A stretch of 15,632 nucleotides of DNA from Desulfobacterales bacterium. Lineage in GTDB: Bacteria > Desulfobacterota > Desulfobacteria > Desulfobacterales > UBA11574. Position numbers and translations under genes: made by a program. Of this stretch, positions 7,114 to 13,665 are shown in pieces (positions within the stretch are counted from its first letter, which is position 1; each line of letters starts with the position of its first letter). The stretch is taken from NCBI GenBank assembly GCA_030145595.1, contig JAQYVG010000046.1, positions 1 to 15,632 on the forward strand, given 5' to 3'. Below the pieces are notes generated by a model that was not told the origin of the DNA, made no database searches, and saw only the letters and a list, made by a program, of their open reading frames with translations.

Positions 7114-8016
7114 ATGGAAACAATTACGCCGGCCGGCCAGCTTTTTCAATATTTGATCACCGGTATCACCGTGGGCAGTATTTACGCCATGGTGGCCGTC
7201 GGTTTTAATATCATCTATAATGTGACCGAGATCATCAACTTTGCCCAGGGCGAGTTTGTGATGCTGGGAGGGTTGGTTATGGTCTCGCTGCATGTTGGTA
7301 TGGGATTGCCCTTGATTGCGGCCTTTCCGGCGACTATGATCATAGTTACCCTGGTGGGAATGCTCCTGGACCGGCTGGCCATCAGCCCCATCCGCCGGCC
7401 CACGGTTTTGAGCCTGATTATCGCTACGATTGCGGCTTCCATTTTGCTCAAGGGCACGGCCATGTTTATTTGGGGCAAGGACCCGTATGACCTCCCAGCC
7501 TTTTCCGGGCGTAATCCCATCACTTTTCTGGGAGCTGTTATCCAGCCCCAGTATTTCTGGGTCATCGGCTTTTTGATTATCACTGTTATCGTCCTGACGC
7601 TATTTTTTGAAAAAACCATTCTTGGAAAAGCCATGAGTGCCTGTGCCGACAACCCGGATGCCGCCAGTCTGGTGGGCATCAATGTCAAGCAGATGATTCT
7701 GCTCTCTTTTGCACTTTCCGCCGCCATCGGGGCTGTGGCGGGTATCGTCGTGACTCCCATATCCCTGATGGAATACGACCGCGGGGCCATGCTGGCGGTA
7801 AAGGGATTCGGCGCCGCTGTCCTGGGGGGTCTGGGGAGTTTTCCGGGCGCTGTTATCGGCGGATTGATTCTGGGGGCCATCGAATCCTTGGGTGCCGGAC
7901 TGATCTCCTCCGGGTATAAGGACGCCTTTGCGCTAATTGTGCTTATGTTCGTTTTATTTTATAAGCCCAGCGGGATCTTTGGCGATATAGAGGTCAGCAA
8001 GATCAAAAGGTTTTAG
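7114..8016 (+). CDS. livH: LIV-type ABC transporter permease LivH
   Basis: A 300-residue inner-membrane permease (BPD_transp_2 family), one half of the transmembrane channel of a branched-chain amino acid-type importer. About eight hydrophobic helices are visible. The N-terminal signature ITGITVGSIYAMVAVGFNIIYNVTEIINFAQGEF and the cytoplasmic coupling segment around ADNPDAASLVGINV, followed by GFGAAVLGGLGSFPGAVIGG, are characteristic of LivH. The start ATG 7114 lies just after the livK terminator and has only a weak ribosome binding site, consistent with lower expression than livK. Its stop is two bases before livM, so the two are probably translationally coupled. Confidence 0.94.
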   Translation: METITPAGQLFQYLITGITVGSIYAMVAVGFNIIYNVTEIINFAQGEFVMLGGLVMVSLHVGMGLPLIAAFPATMIIVTLVGMLLDRLAISPIRRPTVLSLIIATIAASILLKGTAMFIWGKDPYDLPAFSGRNPITFLGAVIQPQYFWVIGFLIITVIVLTLFFEKTILGKAMSACADNPDAASLVGINVKQMILLSFALSAAIGAVAGIVVTPISLMEYDRGAMLAVKGFGAAVLGGLGSFPGAVIGGLILGAIESLGAGLISSGYKDAFALIVLMFVLFYKPSGIFGDIEVSKIKRF

Positions 8017-8018
8017 GC

Positions 8019-8975
8019 ATGTTACGAATCGGCAAGCTCCCCATCTCCACTTTTGCTTTCTTAATTATCATTTTTCCATGGGTTGCACACCAAATTCCCG
8101 GTATAGAACACTACACCGATGTCATGGTATTTGCCGGAATCTACAGCCTGATTACCATCGGTCTCAGTCTATTGATGGGCTATGCCGGTCAGATATCGGT
8201 GGGACATGCAGCTTTTTATGGTATCGGCGCCTATGTGTCCGGGATTCTGACCGCCCGCTACGGCTTGAATCCCTGGATATGCATGCTGGCCGGCATATCA
8301 GTTGCCGGTGCTGTTGCTCTTATAGTGGGTGCTCCTTGCCTAAAACTAAAAGGCCACTATCTTGCCATGGCAACCCTGGCATTCGGGATAATTATTTTTA
8401 TCGTTTTCAATGAAGAAGCTGAGTGGACCGGCGGCCCCGACGGCATGTCCGGCATTCCGGGCCTGAGCATCTTTGGGTTTGATTTTGACTCTGTTGAAAA
8501 GTACTTTTACCTTGTCTGGGGTTTTGTTTTTGCCGCATTTGTTTTTAGCGTTAATATAATCCAGTCAGGCGCGGGACGTGCCTTAAGGGCGATTCATTCC
8601 AGTGAGACGGCCGCCAATGCCATGGGAGTTAATGTCTCCGGCTACAAAGTATTGGTCTTTGTTTACTCGGCGGTGTTGGCATCATTAGCCGGCAGTCTTT
8701 ATGCCCATTATCTTAATTTCATCAATCCAGCTACATTTGACCTTTTCTTTTCCATCAAGCTTTTAATCATGATCGCCCTGGGTGGGATGCACAATCTCTG
8801 GGGTGCTGTCATTGGAGCCGGCATTATTACCTTTTTGAATTATGAGTGGCTGCATTATTTTGAAGAGTTTGAGGTTATTGTCTATGGTGCCATACTGCTT
8901 GTGGTCGTAATTTTTTTTCCGGATGGACTGGCGGGCATACCGGATATGCTGAAAAAACGGCTCGGGAAACATTAG
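8019..8975 (+). CDS. livM: LIV-type ABC transporter permease LivM
   Basis: A 318-residue inner-membrane permease that pairs with LivH. The segment ITIGLSLLMGYAGQISVGHAAFYGIGAY is the typical LivM signature, and IHSSETAANAMGVNVSGYKV is the cytoplasmic coupling loop that contacts the ATPase. About eight to ten hydrophobic helices can be counted. The size lies at the short end for LivM (E. coli LivM has an N-terminal extension that is missing here), which is normal for many bacterial homologues. Its ATG lies two bases after the livH stop, and its stop is four bases before livG, so livHMG form a tight transcription unit. Confidence 0.94.
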   Translation: MLRIGKLPISTFAFLIIIFPWVAHQIPGIEHYTDVMVFAGIYSLITIGLSLLMGYAGQISVGHAAFYGIGAYVSGILTARYGLNPWICMLAGISVAGAVALIVGAPCLKLKGHYLAMATLAFGIIIFIVFNEEAEWTGGPDGMSGIPGLSIFGFDFDSVEKYFYLVWGFVFAAFVFSVNIIQSGAGRALRAIHSSETAANAMGVNVSGYKVLVFVYSAVLASLAGSLYAHYLNFINPATFDLFFSIKLLIMIALGGMHNLWGAVIGAGIITFLNYEWLHYFEEFEVIVYGAILLVVVIFFPDGLAGIPDMLKKRLGKH

Positions 8976-8979
8976 TCCC

Positions 8980-9759
8980 ATGAATGATACCAGCAATGAA
9001 AATATTCTGGAAGTGGACAAGGTAGTCATGGCGTTTGGCGGGTTGATGGCACTCTTTAAACCCGATTTTTCGGTGCAAAGGGGCATCATCAAGGCTATTA
9101 TCGGCCCTAACGGAGCCGGTAAAACCACGCTGTTCAACGTCATCACGGGCTTTTTTTCTCCAACCGAGGGGACGGTCAGGTTTAAGGGGCAACCGATCAG
9201 CAGCCTTAAAACCCACGAGATTGCAGACAGAGGTATTTCCAGAACTTTTCAAACAATTGAGCTGTTTGGCAATATGTCGGTTCTTGAAAATGTTATGCTG
9301 GGCTGCCATACCCGGGTGCGGGCATCTTTTATGGCTGCGGGGTTTTGCTTGCCGGGGGCCCGACGAAAAGAAAAAGAGATTCAGGAAAGAGCCATGAAAA
9401 TCTTGAGGTTCATCGGCCTGGCGGACAAGTGTAATGATCCGGCTGACAGCCTGCCGCTGGGTGAGCAGAAGATCTTAGAGATCGGTCGGGCACTTGCCAG
9501 TGAACCGGAACTGGTCTGCCTGGACGAGCCCGCAGCAGGGCTCAACGAGACTGAAACTCACGTGGCATCTTCTCTGATCAAGGCTATTAATGCCAAAGGG
9601 GTAACGGTTTTACTGGTGGAACATGATATGAAGGTGGTCATGAATGTATCGGATGAAATCGTCGTGCTGAATTACGGCCAAAAAATTGCAGAAGGACCGC
9701 CAAAAGAGATCCGCAATAATCCCAAGGTCATTGAGGCCTATTTAGGCGGAGATACCTAA
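8980..9759 (+). CDS. livG: LIV-type ABC transporter ATP-binding protein LivG
   Basis: A 259-residue cytoplasmic ATPase subunit that powers import with LivF. Visible motifs are Walker A GPNGAGKT (42-49), Q-loop Q91, the LivG-type signature LPLGEQK (158-164) in place of LSGGQ, Walker B LVCLDEP (178-184), and the switch histidine H215 in VEHD. The C-terminal NPKVIEAYLGG tail is typical of Liv ATPases. The start is four bases after livM with no obvious Shine-Dalgarno sequence, so translation coupling is likely. Unusually, its partner livF does not follow directly but after a 324-base repeat-filled gap. Confidence 0.95.
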   Translation: MNDTSNENILEVDKVVMAFGGLMALFKPDFSVQRGIIKAIIGPNGAGKTTLFNVITGFFSPTEGTVRFKGQPISSLKTHEIADRGISRTFQTIELFGNMSVLENVMLGCHTRVRASFMAAGFCLPGARRKEKEIQERAMKILRFIGLADKCNDPADSLPLGEQKILEIGRALASEPELVCLDEPAAGLNETETHVASSLIKAINAKGVTVLLVEHDMKVVMNVSDEIVVLNYGQKIAEGPPKEIRNNPKVIEAYLGGDT

Positions 9760-10083
9760 CCCGGATAAACCGGAAATAACAAATCACAAACATCCCGCCA
9801 AAAAGACGGCGGGCAGGCAAATTTCAAATAAATTTCAAACTACAAGCTCTAAATACTAAAGAACTAAACTATTTTAATTTTTCCAGTATTGATGGAAATA
9901 TCTTTTTCAATTCGTTTGGCCTTTTTCACGATTATAAGGTTTGGAATTTTGAATTTTGGTCATTGTAATTTATTTGTTTTTTGGGATTTGTTGTTTGGAA
10001 TTTCCAATAGCTCAATTACTCCATGAATGGATACGAAAAAGTTTTGCCAGTAAAAATACAAAATTTACAACTAAGGAACTAAT
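9760..10083. repeat. livG-livF gap filled with opposed 7-bp-period arrays and a hairpin
   Basis: No supportable gene lies in this 324-base gap. The left arm has heptamers AAATAAC, AAATCAC and AAACATC (9774-9794), then the hairpin CCCGCC (9794-9799) / GGCGGG (9808-9813), then eight degenerate heptamers starting CAAATTT, CAAATAA, ATTTCAA (9818-9873). The right arm (9940-10002) has nine: TTTGGAA, TTTTGAA, TTTTGGT and so on to TGGAATT. Reverse-complementing the right arm gives A/C-rich heptamers like the left arm, so the block is an imperfect inverted repeat. AAGGAA at 10073-10078 is the livF ribosome binding site. Insertion of a mobile-like repeat into an originally tight liv operon is the simplest reading. 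Confidence 0.65.
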
Positions 10084-10797
10084 ATGCTTAGTATTGAGGG
10101 GCTCAGGACCTCTTACGGCGGTATTCGGGTTCTTAAAGGTGTTTCGATTCAGATACCCAAAGGAAAAGTGGTTTCCATCATCGGCGCCAACGGTGCCGGC
10201 AAATCGACTCTGCTAAAAAACATATCCGGCCTTGTTAAAGCACAGGAGGGTCGTATTATATACAAAGGGAAAAATATTGCCGGCATGCCGGCCCACCGGA
10301 TCGTGGGGCTGGGGATCTCCCAGGTACCGGAAGGCAGACAACTATTTGCCCATCTGACGGTTTTGGATAATATCCGCCTGGGGGCTTATCACTATTTTAA
10401 ACGCAGCAACCGCGATGAGATCAACGGTAGAATCGAGCATGTTTATCAGATTTTCCCCATTTTGGAAAAGCGCTCCAAACAGGTTGCCGGCACACTTTCC
10501 GGCGGTGAGCAGCAGATGCTGGCCATTTCCCGCGCCCTGATGGGCCGGCCTGAACTGCTCCTTTTGGACGAGCCTTCCATGGGGATCGCCCCCTTGATAG
10601 TGCGTGAAATATTTAATGTAATCAGAAAATTGAACGCATCCGGAACCACGATACTGCTTGTGGAACAGAATGCTAAGGCCGCCCTCAAAGTGGCTAACCA
10701 TTGCTATGTACTTGAAAGGGGTGAGGTCGTCCTCGAAGGTTTGGCCGCAGAGCTTCTGGATAACCCCAAGGTCAAGGAGGTTTACCTGGGAGGATAA
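10084..10797 (+). CDS. livF: LIV-type ABC transporter ATP-binding protein LivF
   Basis: A 237-residue cytoplasmic ATPase, the second nucleotide-binding subunit of the Liv importer. Motifs are Walker A GANGAGKS (34-41), Q-loop Q80, signature LSGGEQQ (138-144), Walker B LLLLDEP (158-164), and VEQN with Gln195 at the switch position, which is the usual LivF variant and not a defect. The tail NPKVKEVYLGG is typical. The start ATG 10084 has AAGGAA about five bases upstream. It is separated from livG by a repeat block, but the reading frame is intact and all catalytic motifs are present, so the transporter should be complete. No clear terminator is seen after the stop. Confidence 0.95.
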   Translation: MLSIEGLRTSYGGIRVLKGVSIQIPKGKVVSIIGANGAGKSTLLKNISGLVKAQEGRIIYKGKNIAGMPAHRIVGLGISQVPEGRQLFAHLTVLDNIRLGAYHYFKRSNRDEINGRIEHVYQIFPILEKRSKQVAGTLSGGEQQMLAISRALMGRPELLLLDEPSMGIAPLIVREIFNVIRKLNASGTTILLVEQNAKAALKVANHCYVLERGEVVLEGLAAELLDNPKVKEVYLGG

Positions 10798-10833
10798 TTG
10801 TATATTTCTGCCTTTTTCGCATAATAATACAGC

Positions 10834-10937
10834 CACAAAGACACGAAGACACTAAGAGTAAGCAGTAACCAGTAATCAGTAATGCCGTGATCAGTAAGGA
10901 AAACTGATTACTGATTACTGATCACTGATCACTGACA
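10834..10937. repeat. 8-bp array followed by opposed 7-bp arrays
   Basis: Three octamers CACAAAGA, CACGAAGA, CACTAAGA (10834-10857) run directly into four heptamers AGTAAGC, AGTAACC, AGTAATC, AGTAATG (10857-10884). After a spacer of 18 bases come five heptamers in inverse orientation, ACTGATT, ACTGATT, ACTGATC, ACTGATC, ACTGACA (10903-10937). The two heptamer arms are reverse complements in core (CAGTAATCAGTAAT against ATTACTGATTACTG) and could form a long hairpin or cruciform. The block ends 26 bases before the -35 box of the next promoter. Confidence 0.75.
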
Positions 10938-10963
10938 TTTATTCTTGGTTATTAGGTTATGAT

Positions 10964-10992
10964 TTGACAAAAAAAGGTTAATTGGCTATATT
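10964..10992 (+). promoter_or_regulatory. Near-consensus sigma70 promoter
   Basis: A perfect -35 box TTGACA (10964-10969) is followed by exactly 17 bases and TATATT (10987-10992), which matches five of six -10 positions. Transcription should begin near 10999, only about 16 bases before the ATG at 11015. It is the best promoter visible in the window and should drive the small membrane protein gene and probably the ATPase gene after it. Confidence 0.75.
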
Positions 10993-11014
10993 TACTTGAT
11001 ACTGATTGCAAATA

Positions 11015-11272
11015 ATGAACTCGGAAAAAACAGAAAATAATCAGGCAAGTTCTAAGGATAAAAACAAGACGGTTATTCAATTGATTTGGGGTGTTGCACT
11101 TGTTTTGGCAGGCATTGGAGTTTTTTTCAGGATACCCCAGGTAATGCCTCAGATTGCAAAGATCGAACAGTTTTCCGGGGTTATGTTTTTCATACGCTTT
11201 TGCTTCTACTTGATAGGTATTCTGCTGATCGGTGGCGGATCGAAAAAAATTTATAGTCATTACAGCAAGTAA
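11015..11272 (+). CDS. Small two-helix membrane protein, unknown function
   Basis: I do not recognise this 85-residue protein. It has a charged, polar N-terminus (1-19, rich in K, E, N), a first hydrophobic helix at about 20-38 (VIQLIWGVALVLAGIGVFF), a short loop (about 40-52), and a second helix at about 53-74, ending with basic GSKKIYSHYSK. There is no signal peptidase site, so both ends are probably cytoplasmic with a hairpin in the inner membrane. It begins right after a strong promoter, with a leader of about 16 bases and no clear Shine-Dalgarno; an in-frame TTG at 11006 is an alternative start. It lies 82 bases before a GspE/PilB-type ATPase on the same strand, so a partner or accessory role for that ATPase is possible but unproven. 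Confidence 0.65.
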   Translation: MNSEKTENNQASSKDKNKTVIQLIWGVALVLAGIGVFFRIPQVMPQIAKIEQFSGVMFFIRFCFYLIGILLIGGGSKKIYSHYSK

Positions 11273-11354
11273 GGACTCGTAAGGCGGCAACGGGTCAGGC
11301 CTTTAAGCTTGACAGTCTTTTAACAGCAAAATTAACAAAGCGCAGGTAATTAAA

Positions 11355-13664
11355 ATGTTACAGGATGCTAAAGCTCCCAATACAAAAGCAGCAAGTGAGC
11401 AGCAGCTTAAATCCGAGGTAGAGTATCGCAAAAATCTTCAAGAGATCTGCAACAAAATATATGCTGCTCCAAATATGGATGGGATTCTGGTTGATCTCAA
11501 GGATGAAATCACCGGTCTTTTTGAGTGTGACAGACTTACCGTTTATGTTGTCGACGGAAAAAAGCGGGAGCTTGTCTCTAGATTTAAATCCGGTGACGAG
11601 GTGGCCGAGATCCGCATCCCCGTGTCAAACAGCAGTATTTCAGGATGCAGTGCTTTCAAGCAGAAGCTCATCAACATTAAAAACGTTTATAACGACAAGG
11701 AACTGGCGTCCATTGATCCTGATCTCAAATTTGATAAAAGCTGGGATCAAAAAACCGGTTATGTCACCAAGCAGGTTTTGGTTGTTCCGATTATCTTCAA
11801 AAAATTTCTGCTGGGTGCCATTCAGCTTATCAACCGCACCGACGGCAGTGTCTTTACAGAGCTTGATGGGGCATCGGTCACCGAGATGGCCAAGATACTG
11901 GGGATTGCGCTGTATAACCAGAAGCGTATGGCGAAATCCCGGCCCACCAAGTTCGATTATTTGCTGGAAAATAATATTCTGACCCGGAAAGAGATCGATC
12001 AGGCCATAGCCGATGCGCGCCAGCGTAGGGAACCGATCGAAAATGTCCTGCTCGATGAGCTTAAAATATCGAAAAAAGATATCGGCCAATCTTTGAGCAA
12101 ATTTTGTAAAGTACCGTTTGTGGAGTTTAACCAAAACGCACTGATTCCCGGTGAGCTGCTTGCCGGTCTGAAAATACCTTTCTTGCGCAAAAACACCTGG
12201 GTCCCGTTGAAGCTCGAGGATGATAAAATTGTTATCGCCATTGACAACCCCAATGATTTGCAAAGGATCGATTCAATCAAGACGCTCTTTGCAGGCAAAC
12301 AGCTGGCCTTCAATGTGTGCTTGAAAGAGGACATTCTAAAATATATCAATCTCTTTACTACGGATGAAGTCGAGATGGCTTCCATGGATGATATTATGGC
12401 CCAGCTTGCGGCAGAAGAAGATGAGATCGAAGAGGCCCAATCTTCGCTGGGAGAAGAAGACAGCGCCGTGGTTCAGCTGGTCAACAAAGTAATCATCGAC
12501 GCCAATAACCGGGGAACATCCGATATCCACATCGAGCCCTATCCCGGCAAACAAAACACCCAGGTACGGATACGGATTGACGGTTCCTGCCAGATGTACC
12601 AGACGCTGCCCTATCAATACCGCAATGCCATTGTGTCGCGACTTAAGATCATGTCTGATCTGGACATTGCCGAACGCCGCAAGCCCCAGGACGGCAAGAT
12701 CAAGTTTAAAAAATACGGCGGTGTGGACATCGAACTCCGGGTGGCAACGGTCCCGACGCAAGGGGGCATGGAAGATGTGGTTATGCGTATCCTGGCGGCC
12801 GGTGACCCGATTCCCCTTGACAATCTTGGTTTGGAAGGAACAAATTACGATAATTTTGTCAGTATCATTACCAAGCCGTATGGCCTCATCTTTGTGTGCG
12901 GCCCGACCGGCTCGGGTAAAACAACCTCCCTGCATTCGGCCTTAGGATTCATCAATAAAACCGAAACCAAGATCTGGACCGCCGAAGACCCGGTGGAAAT
13001 CACCCAGAAAGGCCTGCGCCAGGTGCAGGTCCTGCCCAAGATCGGATTTGATTTTGCCGCTGCCATGCGGGCGTTTTTGCGGGCGGACCCCGATGTGATT
13101 ATGGTCGGTGAGATGCGTGACAAGGAAACGACCTCCATGGGCATCGAGGCCTCCTTAACCGGTCACCTGGTTTTTTCCACCCTGCATACCAACAGTGCCC
13201 CTGAAAGTATCACCCGTCTGCTCGATATGGGCATGGATCCCTTTAATTTTTCAGATGCCATTTTGGGTATCCTGGCCCAGCGTCTGACCCGGACTCTGTG
13301 TAAAAACTGCAAGACGCCCTTTCAACCGACCCAAGCAGAGTATGATGAGCTGATCCGGGAGTTTGGCGGTATGGAACAGTGGGAACAATTTGTTAATATT
13401 CCTTACACCGGCGATCTGAGATTAAATAAGACGGTGGGCTGTGACAAGTGCAACAACAGCGGGTATTCCGGCCGGTGCGGCATTCATGAGCTTTTAATAG
13501 GAAGCGATGATCAGAAAAAGCTGGTCCAGGTCTCCAGGCCGATGGCGGAAATAAGGGCGCAGGCCTTAAAAGACGGCATGACAACCCTTAAGCAGGACGG
13601 CATTAGAAAGATCTTTGGCGGTAACATTGATCTCATTAATGTCAGGAAGGTTTGCATCGAATAA
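11355..13664 (+). CDS. GspE/PilB-family secretion ATPase with N-terminal GAF and MshEN-like domains
   Basis: A 769-residue cytoplasmic ATPase of the type II secretion/type IV pilus extension family. A GAF domain (about 22-190) senses a small ligand or forms dimers. An MshEN/GspE N-terminal-like domain follows at about 200-335 (FDYLLENNILTRKEIDQAI...VPFVEFN), then an acidic linker (about 345-370). The ATPase core carries SDIHIEP (389-395), Walker A GPTGSGKTT (516-524), E544 in the TAEDPVE Asp box, Walker B-like DPDVIMVGEMRD (578-589), the His box GHLVFSTLHTN (603-613) and a zinc site C649-x2-C652 ... C696-x2-C699. All catalytic motifs are intact. Family MshEN domains that bind c-di-GMP carry RLGxx motifs; here the matching places read KFDYLL and PIENVLL, so nucleotide binding may be lost. 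No pilin, PilC or secretin genes lie nearby, so it is either an orphan or works with a distant system. AGG at 11344-11346 supports the start. Confidence 0.92.
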   Translation: MLQDAKAPNTKAASEQQLKSEVEYRKNLQEICNKIYAAPNMDGILVDLKDEITGLFECDRLTVYVVDGKKRELVSRFKSGDEVAEIRIPVSNSSISGCSAFKQKLINIKNVYNDKELASIDPDLKFDKSWDQKTGYVTKQVLVVPIIFKKFLLGAIQLINRTDGSVFTELDGASVTEMAKILGIALYNQKRMAKSRPTKFDYLLENNILTRKEIDQAIADARQRREPIENVLLDELKISKKDIGQSLSKFCKVPFVEFNQNALIPGELLAGLKIPFLRKNTWVPLKLEDDKIVIAIDNPNDLQRIDSIKTLFAGKQLAFNVCLKEDILKYINLFTTDEVEMASMDDIMAQLAAEEDEIEEAQSSLGEEDSAVVQLVNKVIIDANNRGTSDIHIEPYPGKQNTQVRIRIDGSCQMYQTLPYQYRNAIVSRLKIMSDLDIAERRKPQDGKIKFKKYGGVDIELRVATVPTQGGMEDVVMRILAAGDPIPLDNLGLEGTNYDNFVSIITKPYGLIFVCGPTGSGKTTSLHSALGFINKTETKIWTAEDPVEITQKGLRQVQVLPKIGFDFAAAMRAFLRADPDVIMVGEMRDKETTSMGIEASLTGHLVFSTLHTNSAPESITRLLDMGMDPFNFSDAILGILAQRLTRTLCKNCKTPFQPTQAEYDELIREFGGMEQWEQFVNIPYTGDLRLNKTVGCDKCNNSGYSGRCGIHELLIGSDDQKKLVQVSRPMAEIRAQALKDGMTTLKQDGIRKIFGGNIDLINVRKVCIE

Positions 13665-13665
13665 T

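Noticed and set aside
7215..7880. 221-residue minus-strand reading frame inside livH
   Set aside because: It is antisense to a clearly conserved permease and shows no recognisable motif; long antisense frames are common over hydrophobic coding sequence.
9956..10216. 86-residue plus-strand reading frame overlapping the start of livF
   Set aside because: It begins in the heptamer array and runs into livF in another frame; the translation is low-complexity repeat followed by shadow sequence.
10857..10937. CRISPR-like array
   Set aside because: The units are 7 bp, directly adjacent and without unique spacers; no cas gene is present.
11309..11337. Second TTGACA upstream of the ATPase gene as a promoter
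   Set aside because: The hexamer 17 bases downstream (TTAACA) is a poor -10 box, and the strong promoter at 10964 already covers the gene.
11640..12935. Minus-strand frames of 207, 128 and 199 residues over the ATPase gene
   Set aside because: They are antisense shadows of an intact GspE/PilB-family gene with all motifs in the plus frame.
12899..13664. Part of a complete type II secretion or type IV pilus operon
   Set aside because: No secretin, PilC/GspF, prepilin or prepilin peptidase gene is found on either side.
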